Part shown: positions 17,253 through 23,242 of the stretch, piece by piece | Layout: each line of letters begins with the position of its first letter | How positions within the stretch are numbered: the first letter of the stretch is position 1 | NCBI GenBank assembly: GCA_016720545.1 | Contig: JADKKK010000024.1 | Location: 1-23,242 of the forward strand | DNA: 23,242 nucleotides | DNA from: Myxococcales bacterium | GTDB taxonomy: Bacteria; Myxococcota_A; Polyangia; Polyangiales; Polyangiaceae | Reading direction: 5' to 3' | The notes under the pieces: model-generated | Told to the model about the DNA's origin: nothing | Database searches by the model: none | Seen by the model: the letters and a program-made list of their open reading frames with translations, nothing else | Translations under genes and position numbers: made by a program

Positions 17253-17357
17253 CCTCGAGGCGCCACGAACGTCAGCAAATTCGACAACAGAGTCGACGCT
17301 GTATGACGCGCCTGGATGAAATTCGGTTACCGCAGTGGAAGGGGCTGGTTGGTCAGG

Positions 17358-17774
17358 TCACAGGGGAAAGACGTGAATCTGTTTGAAGGGAGCTGCGAGG
17401 CGTCGGATATCGGTGGGGTCGCCGGTGGCGATGACGGCGGAGTGAAAGGAAAGGGCGGTAGCGACGACGAAGGCATCGACGGCGTGTGCGGAAGAGAGCT
17501 TGGATTTGGCGAGGAGGTGTCCGGCGGAGCGAGCGATGGACCTTGAGAGGTCGGAGACGAGGATGCCGCGAGAGTTGAGGAGGTGGTCGAGAGGAGCGTC
17601 GAAGCGAGGACCACGGTAGAGCTCAGCAAGGACAGGAGCGGGAACGCGGACGAGTGCGCCGGAGTCGCGAGCGACGAAGAGGATGGCGCGAGCGCGCTCA
17701 AAGAGAGAGGCCCGAGCGGAGGGGTTTGCGAGGGCGTTGAGGGCCTCGGAGTCGAGGATTAGCGCTTGGGCCAT
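17358..17774 (-). CDS. vapC: PIN-domain ribonuclease toxin (VapC-type)
   Basis: A 138-residue protein starting MAQALILDSEALNALA. Acidic PIN-domain residues are in place: D8 in ILDSEAL, E51 in VLAELYRG, D100 in AHAVDAFVVA, and D119 with D122 in ATGDPTDI. VapC proteins are Mg-dependent endoribonucleases that cut tRNA or rRNA and are blocked by a DNA-binding antitoxin. The start overlaps the upstream antitoxin gene by 16 nt, the usual order (antitoxin then toxin). Its codon choice includes more third-position A and T than neighbouring genes, consistent with transfer. The RNA target cannot be predicted. Confidence 0.9.
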   Translation of the reverse strand: MAQALILDSEALNALANPSARASLFERARAILFVARDSGALVRVPAPVLAELYRGPRFDAPLDHLLNSRGILVSDLSRSIARSAGHLLAKSKLSSAHAVDAFVVATALSFHSAVIATGDPTDIRRLAAPFKQIHVFPL

Positions 17775-17986
17775 GCCTTGCGAGCCTGAGCGAGGGCGGA
17801 GGGAGAGATGGGGCCATGTTCGCGCTCGAGGTCGTCCAAGAAGGAGGAGAGCTGCTCGCGCTCGAGCTCGTGTGCGATGGCGCGAGCAACGAAGCCGGAG
17901 AGCCCGCGTGGCCCAACGCGACGGCGTACGGCGCGAGCGAGGTCACCGGGGACGCTGACGGAGAGCTTGGCTGCGGGCTCAGTCAT
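17759..17986 (-). CDS. vapB: Antitoxin of a VapBC-type pair (ribbon-helix-helix-like)
   Basis: ATG 17986 gives 75 residues (MTEPAAKLSVSVPGDLARAV). The pattern LSVSVPGDLARAVRRRVG followed by GLSGFVARAIAHELER is a ribbon-helix-helix: a short strand, a helix with basic residues, a Gly turn and a second helix. The C-terminal part (SSFLDDLEREHGPISPSAL) would wrap the toxin. Antitoxins of this kind dimerise, repress their own promoter and neutralise the PIN nuclease. The stop lies 16 nt inside vapC, implying translational coupling. The operator should lie in the gap upstream (17987-18095). Confidence 0.83.
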   Translation of the reverse strand: MTEPAAKLSVSVPGDLARAVRRRVGPRGLSGFVARAIAHELEREQLSSFLDDLEREHGPISPSALAQARKAWPKR

Positions 17987-18330
17987 GAACAAGTCCTGCC
18001 ATAGTAGGAGTGTGGAGACAAGCGGCGCGCTGAGAGCGCGGACGTTCTGCGCGGGCGCCGCCGGTCGTGGAGCGCGTCTGCCAAGCACGTCGCGTCGAAG
18101 GCCTCCCAAGGCGGTCCACGCCCCGTCGGGCGCAAGGGAGGCCTTCGGCGAACCCGCGTTTGCGTGACAGGTCGCGAGCCGATGGGCTCGTCGTCCTTCG
18201 GGACGCCGTCGCCCCGAATTTCACCTACAGTCGAACCCGGCGACGCCGCCCGGACACGTGGCCGGCCCTTGGCCTTCCTACCCCACCCTGCCAGCGCTTC
18301 CTACGCTCCCCGGCCGAAGGCGCGCGCGCG
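17987..18330. other. Intergenic region between vapB and the DUF4303-like gene
   Basis: 344 bp with no credible gene. It should hold the vapBC promoter/operator at its left end and the promoter of the DUF4303-like gene at its right end; I see no clear -35/-10 pair. The main structure is the stem-loop at 18096-18147. Confidence 0.5.
18096..18147. repeat. Large stem-loop with perfect 12-bp arms
   Basis: CGAAGGCCTCCC (18096-18107) and GGGAGGCCTTCG (18136-18147) are exact reverse complements separated by 28 nt, and the loop itself holds a smaller CGCCC/GGGCG pairing. It lies alone between the divergent vapB and DUF4303-like genes. Candidates include a remnant of a small mobile repeat, an operator, or a structured RNA. 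Confidence 0.7.
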
Positions 18331-18351
18331 GTGACCCAGGATCACGAACAA

Positions 18352-18975
18352 ATGATTGAGTATGTCGCGATGGTCATCCCCCCGAAGCCGTTCGATTTCG
18401 CCGCTCTTGAGGTCCAGGTTCGCAGGGCCGCGAGGCAAGCCTTCAAGGAGATCGCGTCGGCACACCCCGAAGAGCAGCTGTGCGCCTTCGCCCTTTACAG
18501 CGACGACGGCGCGATGACGGTGTGCCCATCGATCAACACCACCCAGCACCTCGCCGCGATGCAGCGCCAGCATCCTGACGAGGCCATGTACTACAAGTTC
18601 GCCACGCCGGAGTGGAAGTACGAGGCGACGGGCGCGGACGCCGCGTTCCGTGCGATCTGCCTGAACGTCCGCACGCAGGCGCTCGCCTTCGAAGGCGTGT
18701 CGAAGGCGGATGCGAAGACGCTCGCCGGCGTCAGCCCACTACGCGCGCGGCCCGCCCCGCGCGGCTTCGCAACCTTCAAGCGTGCGCTGTTCGAAACGTG
18801 TTTGCGCGTGCTCGAGTCGCTACGCTCGGATCGGTTGTTCGCGGGGGTGACGCTCGTGTTCGCGGTGTCGGACACCGATTCGAGCGCTCGGCGCGAGCTG
18901 GCGATGATCAAGCGCCTCAACGACAAGGCCGTGGTCGACGAGTTCCGGCGCTGGACGAAGACCTGGGCGCAGTGA
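18352..18975 (+). CDS. DUF4303-like protein
   Basis: A protein of about 207 residues from ATG 18352. GTG 18331 and ATG 18370 in the same frame are possible, and only 18331 has a weak GAAGG upstream. The fold signature is an N-terminal helix (FDFAALEVQVRRAARQAFKE), then a beta strand with LCAFALYSDDGAMTVCPSIN, a Trp/Tyr segment (YYKFATPEWKYEATGAD), and a C-terminal strand VTLVFAVSDTDSSA. This arrangement matches DUF4303 proteins. Their function is not established, though members often appear among toxin and immunity loci. It sits divergently beside the VapBC pair and just before the mobile element, in accessory DNA. No catalytic residues can be named. Confidence 0.75.
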   Translation: MIEYVAMVIPPKPFDFAALEVQVRRAARQAFKEIASAHPEEQLCAFALYSDDGAMTVCPSINTTQHLAAMQRQHPDEAMYYKFATPEWKYEATGADAAFRAICLNVRTQALAFEGVSKADAKTLAGVSPLRARPAPRGFATFKRALFETCLRVLESLRSDRLFAGVTLVFAVSDTDSSARRELAMIKRLNDKAVVDEFRRWTKTWAQ

Positions 18976-19075
18976 GAGCTGACGTATCTCTCTCGTGCCT
19001 TCTGGGAGGCCCACCGTCATCGCTGTCGTGCCTTGGCCAAGAGGTTGGCTCTCATGAACGCGAGGAGCGGGTACG

Positions 19076-19196
19076 GACTCGGCATGATGGTGACGCGAGC
19101 GAGGGGAGGCGCAGTCGACGTAGATGTGCGGCGCTGTAGGTGAGGGCCGGGCGGTGCAGACTCGGCACGATGATGTCGTGAGCGAGGGGGAGGCGC
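19076..19196. repeat. Two imperfect direct repeats, about 37 bp each, 83 bp apart
   Basis: Copy 1 at 19076-19112 and copy 2 at 19159-19196 both begin GACTCGGCA and end with GAGCGAGGGG...GGCGC. They match at about 33 of 38 aligned positions. No gene is associated. Confidence 0.75.
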
Positions 19197-19268
19197 TGCC
19201 AACCCGGCAGCGCGGCGCCCGCATCGACATCGACGGCCCGAGCTACCGGCAACACGTCGCGAAGACTC

Positions 19269-19500
19269 GTGCCAGCGAGCCCAAGCCGGCGACCTGACCT
19301 CCTCTTCGACGGCGCGCTTACGGCGGCGGTGGATCAGTATCCCGCCGCCGTTGTCGTTTCCCAAGGCCTCGGGGTGGATCTGCGAGTGCGCCGTGATTGG
19401 ATCTCTCTCAGGCCGCCGCTGAAGTACGGGTCGAGCTTGCTCGCTCGAGCCGGACGCTCCTTCGGGGTGACAGTGTCCGCATCGAGCACTCGCTCGACGA
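19269..19500 (+). pseudogene. Possible fragment of a degraded gene
   Basis: One frame reads LLFDGALTAAVDQYPAAVVV then SQGLGVDLRVRRDW, and a second frame from about 19397 reads AAEVRVELARSSRTLLRG then DSVRIEHSLDDLVG. Both have ordinary protein composition, unlike most antisense or off-frame readings here. The two could join with one frameshift around 19400-19420. I recognise no family; chance is possible. Confidence 0.25.
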
Positions 19501-19620
19501 CCTCGTGGGGGCCCAACGGGGGCGGGCCAGGGGCGCCCCGGGGCGGGGGGGCCCGCCCGGGGGGGGGGGGGGGGGGGGGGGGCGGGGGGGGGGGGGGGGG
19601 GGGGGGCACGGGGGGACCGC
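19501..19620. repeat. G-rich region with two near-continuous poly-G runs
   Basis: G content rises from about 19505 and reaches 24 consecutive G (19559-19582), one C, then 23 consecutive G (19584-19606). As DNA it would form G-quadruplexes; as data it resembles no-signal base calls of two-colour sequencing. The true length and even the continuity of the sequence here are doubtful. Confidence 0.9.
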
Positions 19621-19712
19621 GACGCTGTAGTGAGCACGCCCCTGTGAACTGAGGGGGCCGCTTGGCGTTCGCGACACGTTTCGTGAGGGGCGATGGACAA
19701 AGCCCCTCCGAA

Positions 19713-19734
19713 AACTCGCCACCATTGGTGAGTT
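19713..19734 (+). promoter_or_regulatory. Hairpin in the leader of the first transposon gene
   Basis: AACTCGCCA (19713-19721) and TGGTGAGTT (19726-19734) pair over 9 bp with one G-T, loop CCAT. It lies 42 bp upstream of the ATG at 19777 and within the presumed left-end region, so it could be part of a transposase-binding site or of mRNA control. Confidence 0.4.
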
Positions 19735-19776
19735 CAGGGAGGGTCCGTCTCCGACTGAGAGAGTCGAGGAGGACGG

Positions 19777-20391
19777 ATGGTGGAGAGGGTGAGCGAGATC
19801 GCGGACGAGGACAAGTTCCACGCGAAACTGTTGGAGATCGACGTCGCGGCGGCCTGGGCGGTGCGGAGCGGCCGGTGCAGTCGGCCGGGGTGCGGGGGGC
19901 GGCTGGACGTGGCGAACTACCCGCGCAAGGTCCGCGGGGTCGGCGAAGGGGCGGCCATCGCCGGGCGGTACGATTCGCGGCTGTCGCTGTGCTGCTCGGT
20001 GCGTGGCTGCCGGAGGCGCGCGACACCGCCGTCGGTGCGGTTCCTGGGCCGATTCGTGTACGCGATGCGGGTCATGGTGGCGTGGGCGGCCCTGCGCGGA
20101 GTGGCGTCGAGGGCAGCCCCAGCGGTCGCGTCGACGTCGGCGGCATCGCGGCAGACGACGAGGCGCTGGGAGGGCTACTGGGGGCGGCTCAGGCAAGACG
20201 CGAGCGTGACGCTGCTGGTCGCGGCGCTGGTCGTGTCGGCGGGCCCCGTGGCCCCGAACGTGGTTGTGGCTCTGATGCGGTCCGCGCACGGCACCGAGGC
20301 GGAGCGCGCGGTGACGACGCACCGGCTGCTGGCGCCACTGACGACGGCGACGGTTCCCCCCGAACGGGCACGTTCGGCGATGGTTGGGTGA
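19777..20391 (+). CDS. Transposon-associated Cys-rich (zinc-ribbon-like) protein
   Basis: A 204-residue protein; ATG 19777 has a GAGGAGG Shine-Dalgarno. The N-terminal part holds a probable zinc site: C34 and C39 in CSRPGCGGRLDVANYPRK, and C72/C73 and C78 in SLCCSVRGCRRRATPPSVRF. The basic segment RRRATPPSVRFLGRFVY follows, after which the protein is helical and Ala/Arg-rich to the end. My recollection is that similar proteins accompany DDE-transposase/AAA+ pairs in myxobacterial elements; no search was run. The zinc ribbon and basic patch suggest nucleic-acid binding, perhaps end or target recognition. The gap to the transposase (91 bp) contains an inverted repeat (20404-20425). Confidence 0.75.
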   Translation: MVERVSEIADEDKFHAKLLEIDVAAAWAVRSGRCSRPGCGGRLDVANYPRKVRGVGEGAAIAGRYDSRLSLCCSVRGCRRRATPPSVRFLGRFVYAMRVMVAWAALRGVASRAAPAVASTSAASRQTTRRWEGYWGRLRQDASVTLLVAALVVSAGPVAPNVVVALMRSAHGTEAERAVTTHRLLAPLTTATVPPERARSAMVG

Positions 20392-20403
20392 CCGCACGCA
20401 GAG

Positions 20404-20425
20404 GACGGTCGTAGACGGGACCGTC
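20404..20425 (+). promoter_or_regulatory. Hairpin between the Cys-rich gene and the transposase
   Basis: GACGGTC (20404-20410) and GACCGTC (20419-20425) form a 7-bp stem followed by TTGATTT, a weak T-rich tail. It is a possible attenuator or weak terminator limiting transposase expression. Downstream, the sequence CGCAGGAGGAC is present twice (about 20450-20477), offering two Shine-Dalgarno-like AGGAGG sites before the ATG at 20483. Confidence 0.4.
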
Positions 20426-20482
20426 TTGATTTCTAGGGTTGTCGCACACGCGCAGGAGGACCTGCGCAGGAGGACGACCGAG

Positions 20483-22026
20483 ATGAACGACAAGAGCCAC
20501 GAGTCAGCCCGGATGAAGTGGGCGAGGTTTCGCTTCACGATCGTGGGGCCATTGCTGTCCTGCCCACCGGACGTGGGGAGCTGCGCGAGCACGTCGAAGC
20601 GCTCGCTTCGCGGCGCTGGGAGCACCCGACGACCCGCGAGTCGCTGCGCTACGGCGCGTCGACGATCGAGCGTTGGTACTACGCGGCGAGGAACGCGAAG
20701 ACGGACCCCATCGACGCGCTCGCGCGCAAGGTGCCGTCACACGCGGGCACGCGCCCATCGCTCGGGGCCGCGTTGCGGGAGGCGCTCGCCGTGCAGTACC
20801 GCGCCCACCCGAGCTGGACGTACGCGCTTCACCACCAGAACCTCGCGGCGCTGGCGAAGGCGGACGCGACGCTAGGCGAGGTGCCGAGCCCCGCGACGAT
20901 CGCGCGTCACATGCGCCAGCAGGGGATGGTCAAACAGCGTCGTCGCAAGCGCAAGCGCGGCGAGGTGTCGGCCTTCGAGCCGCGCGAGCGGCGCAGCTTC
21001 GAGGTGACCCAGGTGCACGGGCTCTGGCACGCCGACTTCCACGAGTGCTCGCGCGCCATCGCGCTCGCCGACGGGAGCTTGAAGCGGCCTCAGCTATTGG
21101 CCTTCATGGACGACGCCTCGCGCCTGATCTGTCACGCGCAGTGGTACCTGGATCAGACGACCGAGGCGTGGGCGCACGGCCTGTCGCAGGCGATCCTCAA
21201 GCGGGGCCTGCCGCGCGCGCTGCTGACGGACAACGGCTCGGCCATGATGGCCGCTGAGAGCACCGAGGGGCTGGCGCGTCTCTCGATCGTGCACCACACG
21301 ACGCTGCCGTACACGCCTGAGCAGAATGGCAAGCAGGAGAGCTTCTGGGGGCTGGTGGAGGGGCGCCTGATGGCGATGCTCGAGGGCGAGGCGGAGCTCA
21401 CGCTCTCGAAGCTCAACGAGGCGACGCAGGCGTGGGTGGAGCTCGACTACCACCGCAAGCGTCACAGCGAGCTCGGCACGACTCCCCTCGAGCGTGCCAT
21501 GCGCGGTCCGCTTGTCGCGCGCGAGGCTCCCTCGATGGATGTCCTGCGTCGAGCCTTTCGCAAGGAAGAGGTCCGCACGCTGCGCCGCAGCGATGGGACG
21601 ATCACCATCGAAGGTGTCCGCTTCGAGGTGCCCGCGCGCTACTGCGTGCTGCTGCGGCCGACGGTGCGCTTCGCGCGCTGGGACCTGTCGAGCGCCGACC
21701 TCGTCGACGCGCGACACGGCACCCACCTGGCGACGCTGCTGCCGCTCGACAAGGCCAAGAACGCGAGCGGCGCTCGCCGTCCGCTCGGTGTGCCTCAGCG
21801 TGCCGAGGACCTGGCTCGCGACGCGCGCGGGGCGGGGATCGCGCCGCATCTGCGAGTTCTGATGGCGGAGTACGCGGCGACCGGGCTGCCGCCGGCCTAC
21901 CTGCCGCTGGACGCGGGCGGCGCCGCCGACGGGAGCGGGGCGGGCGCCGAACCCGTTGCTCCGGAGCACGAAGATCACGACCACGACGACTCACGACGAC
22001 CACGACGACTCCGACGACCGAGGTGA
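20483..22026 (+). CDS. DDE transposase (rve/Mu-TniA-like), split by a frameshift near 20575
   Basis: The natural start is ATG 20483 (MNDKSHESARMKWARFRFTI, AGGAGG upstream). Its frame reads ...VGPLLSCPPDVG and is then lost at GGGG 20575-20578. The sense continues one frame over as GELREHVEALASRRWEHPTT... to the stop at 22026. One extra G would give a 514-residue protein. As it stands, the long frame can only start at GTG 20518. The N-terminal part is a helix-turn-helix region (TRESLRYGASTIERWYY). The integrase core has the DDE triad: Asp codon 21034 (WHADFHE), Asp 21229 (LLTDNGS) and Glu 21337 (GKQESF), with exactly 35 residues between the last two. A Mu-type C-terminal beta domain follows (about 21600-21770, IEGVRFEVPARYCV). 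The tail is a His/Asp stretch then an Arg-rich end made by a 19-bp duplication. It ends 3 nt before the ATPase ATG. Confidence 0.85.
21978..22011 (+). repeat. 19-bp-period duplication in the transposase C-terminus
   Basis: CGACCACGACGACTC occurs at 21978-21992 and again at 21997-22011. The period is 19, not a multiple of three, so copy one is read as DHDDS and copy two as RPRRL, turning an acidic/His tail into an Arg-rich one. Confidence 0.8.
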
Positions 22027-22029
22027 CCG

Positions 22030-22863
22030 ATGAACTCCACACTCAAGACCCTTTACGGACTCAAATTCAACCCCTTCCTCCCCGGTCTACCGACCGAGGC
22101 GCTCTTCGCTACGCCCGCGATCGACACCTTCTGCAGGCGCCTCGAGTTTGGGCTCGCGGACGGTGGCTTCGCAATGATCACGGGCGACCCAGGCTCTGGG
22201 AAGTCTGCGGCCATGCGCATCCTGGCCTCTCGCCTCGCCCGCCGCTCCGACCTGCTCGTGGGCATCGTCGAGCGGCCCGTCGGTCGCGCCTCCGACTTCT
22301 ACCGCGAGCTCAGCAGCCTCTTCGAGGTGCCGCTCAAGACCCACAACAACTGGGCTGGCTTCAAGTCGCTCCGCGCTCGCTGGAGTGAGCATCTCTCCTC
22401 GACGATGCTCCGGCCCGTCCTCATCGTGGACGAGGCGCAGGAGATGTTGGGCAACGTCCTCACCGAGCTGCGCCTGCTCGTCAGCAAAGATCTCGACGCC
22501 CAGTCGCTGCTGACCGTCGTCTTCGTCGGCGACGCCCGGCTCCCCGAGCGCTTCCGGTCGGCCGACTTGCTGCCTCTCGGTACCCGCATCCGCCGAAGGC
22601 TCAAGCTCGAGCCCGCAGCGCGCGACGAGCTCGTCGCCTGTCTCGATCACGTCCTCGACGTCGCTGGCGCCCCCCAGTTGATGTCTACGGAGGTGCGGAC
22701 CGTCATGGCCGAACACGCCGCCGGCAACTACCGCGTCCTCATGAACATCGGCTACGAGTTGCTCACCGCCGCCGCGGAGCGCGAGGCCCCGAGGATCGAC
22801 GAGAAGCTCTTCTTCGAGGTCGTCGCGCCCCAGCCCACCGCTCGCGTCGCGAGGCGAAAGTGA
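22030..22863 (+). CDS. AAA+ ATPase, transposition regulator (TniB/TnsC/ExeA-like)
   Basis: A 277-residue protein. The N-terminus TLYGLKFNPFLPG is typical of ExeA/TniB-type ATPases. Walker A is GDPGSGKS at 52-59, Walker B LIVDEAQEM at 131-139, sensor 1 is in LLTVVFVGDARLPERF (about 160-175), and an arginine-finger candidate is R186 in LGTRIRRRLKL. The C-terminal helical lid (VRTVMAEHAAGNYRVLMNIG) follows. Related proteins form ATP-dependent filaments or rings on target DNA and recruit or activate the DDE transposase. The ATG follows the transposase stop by 3 nt, and its own stop overlaps the next start, so the three are translationally linked. It is intact, unlike the transposase. Confidence 0.92.
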   Translation: MNSTLKTLYGLKFNPFLPGLPTEALFATPAIDTFCRRLEFGLADGGFAMITGDPGSGKSAAMRILASRLARRSDLLVGIVERPVGRASDFYRELSSLFEVPLKTHNNWAGFKSLRARWSEHLSSTMLRPVLIVDEAQEMLGNVLTELRLLVSKDLDAQSLLTVVFVGDARLPERFRSADLLPLGTRIRRRLKLEPAARDELVACLDHVLDVAGAPQLMSTEVRTVMAEHAAGNYRVLMNIGYELLTAAAEREAPRIDEKLFFEVVAPQPTARVARRK

Positions 22864-23228
22864 GCCCAGACCTCCTCGAGGCGCGGCGCCGCTTCCCGGA
22901 CCTCGTCTCCGTCGCAGCGCTGCTCGTGGTCCTCGACCTCGCGGACGCCGCCGTCCGCGCCGCTCACCCCGCGTCCCTCGGCCGCCTACCCGGCGAGGCC
23001 CCCTCGCAGCAGCGAGCCCTCGCCCTGCTCCGCTCGCTTCATCGCCTGCGCCGCGACGCTGCCCGCTATGTCGACTACCACGCCGACCTCGTGGGCCACC
23101 TCCCCCGCGTACGAGCACCCGACACCTCAGCCACTTCTGAAGAGGCGCACCGTCGCTCCACCGCCACGGCCCGCCGTCGCGGTGGGGCCGGGTGTCCCCG
23201 CTCGACCGCCAAACCTCACTCTTCGTGA
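22860..23228 (+). CDS. Small helical protein coupled to the transposon ATPase
   Basis: GTG 22860 overlaps the ATPase stop as GTGA, giving 122 residues to the TGA at 23226-23228. Residues 1 to about 75 look like three to four helices (SPDLLEARRRFPDLVSVAALL, LDLADAAVRAAHP, QRALALLRSLHRLRRDAARYV). Residues 80-122 are Thr/Ser/Arg-rich and probably disordered (TSEEAHRRSTATARRRGGAG). It has no motif I recognise and does not show the zinc fingers of TniQ/TnsD. The coupling strongly suggests a transposition accessory role, for example a target-selection or ATPase-modulating subunit. Alternatively it is an unannotated tail ORF, but the helical first half argues for a real protein. Confidence 0.68.
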   Translation: MSPDLLEARRRFPDLVSVAALLVVLDLADAAVRAAHPASLGRLPGEAPSQQRALALLRSLHRLRRDAARYVDYHADLVGHLPRVRAPDTSATSEEAHRRSTATARRRGGAGCPRSTAKPHSS

Positions 23229-23242
23229 CACGCGACCCATCA

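Larger units (their letters stand above)
18976..19625. other. Gene-poor stretch with repeats, possible gene remnant and poly-G tract
   Basis: 650 bp without an intact gene. It holds an 83-bp-spaced imperfect direct repeat (19076-19196), a stretch with protein-like composition broken between two frames (about 19269-19500), and G-rich sequence leading to a nearly pure poly-G tract (19559-19606). Long frames on the minus strand through the poly-G are poly-proline artefacts. Confidence 0.6.
19626..23242 (+). mobile_element. Transposon with DDE transposase and AAA+ ATPase (Tn7/Mu/TniAB-like), right end not seen
   Basis: Four same-strand genes with 4-nt to 91-nt spacings: Cys-rich protein (19777), DDE transposase (20483-22026), AAA+ ATPase (22030) and a small protein (22860). 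Pairing a Mu-type DDE enzyme with an AAA+ regulator is the hallmark of Tn7, Tn552, Tn5053 and IS21-related elements. The left boundary is tentative: TGTAGTGAGCACG at 19626 starts with TGT as in many such elements and lies just inside the poly-G tract. The 150 bp between it and the first gene contains variant copies of a motif (TGAACTGAGGG near 19642 and TGAGTTCAGGG near 19729) that could be transposase-binding sites. The right end and target duplication must be beyond the window. Confidence 0.62.

Noticed and set aside
19662..20414. 250-codon plus-strand frame over the Cys-rich gene
   Set aside because: Gly/Arg-rich off-frame reading; the frame at 19777 has a Shine-Dalgarno and a cysteine pattern.
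19334..20625. Minus-strand frames with long poly-proline runs
   Set aside because: They are produced by the poly-G tract read in reverse and have no start or family support.
22860..23228. TniQ/TnsD identity for the fourth transposon protein
   Set aside because: It is too short and lacks the paired Cys/His zinc-finger residues of TniQ; no name was assigned.

Overview
This is a very GC-rich window, and its gene content points to a myxobacterium-type organism (Myxococcota, probably class Polyangia). The evidence is two Hanks-type Ser/Thr kinases, a secreted protein with thrombospondin type 3 calcium repeats and a MYXO-CTERM tail, and lipoproteins with low-complexity Gly/Glu/Asp linkers. No rRNA, tRNA or CRISPR array was seen. 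All assignments are from reading the sequence; no database search was run.

Left part (1-6532, all minus strand): a MacB-type export system made of an ABC ATPase (5789-6532), a double-FtsX permease (3423-5792) and an HlyD/MacA-like adaptor (2172-3419). The ATPase and permease overlap by 4 nt (GTGA) and the permease and adaptor are 3 nt apart, so they are almost certainly one operon. Downstream are a polytopic membrane protein (1406-2077) and a kinase-like protein (1299 to the left edge). The kinase-like protein has GFG in place of DFG, and its open frame runs straight into the start of a DsbA-like thioredoxin domain.

Middle (6730-17157): divergent from the ABC operon is a 1107-residue protein with about 800 helical N-terminal residues and an intact C-terminal Ser/Thr kinase, followed by a SAM methyltransferase. 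Then come a convergent phosphodiester glycosidase carrying TSP3 repeats and a myxosortase signal, a membrane-anchored protein with six CxxC motifs, a small membrane protein, a DUF2293-like protein, an L,D-transpeptidase and a large lipoprotein. Several start codons (6730, 10113, 17157) are immediately preceded by perfect 7-bp inverted repeats, and two gene ends carry short tandem repeats rich in stop codons.

Right part (17358-23242) is accessory DNA: a VapBC-type toxin-antitoxin pair, a DUF4303-like protein, about 800 bp with no intact gene (imperfect direct repeats, a possible broken gene, an extreme poly-G tract), and a mobile element that continues to or past the right edge. The element carries a Cys-rich zinc-ribbon-like protein, a DDE (Mu/TniA-like) transposase whose N-terminus is split by a one-base frameshift, a TniB/ExeA-like AAA+ ATPase, and a fourth small protein translationally coupled to the ATPase. 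This four-gene transposition module is the best candidate in the window for a poorly described system.
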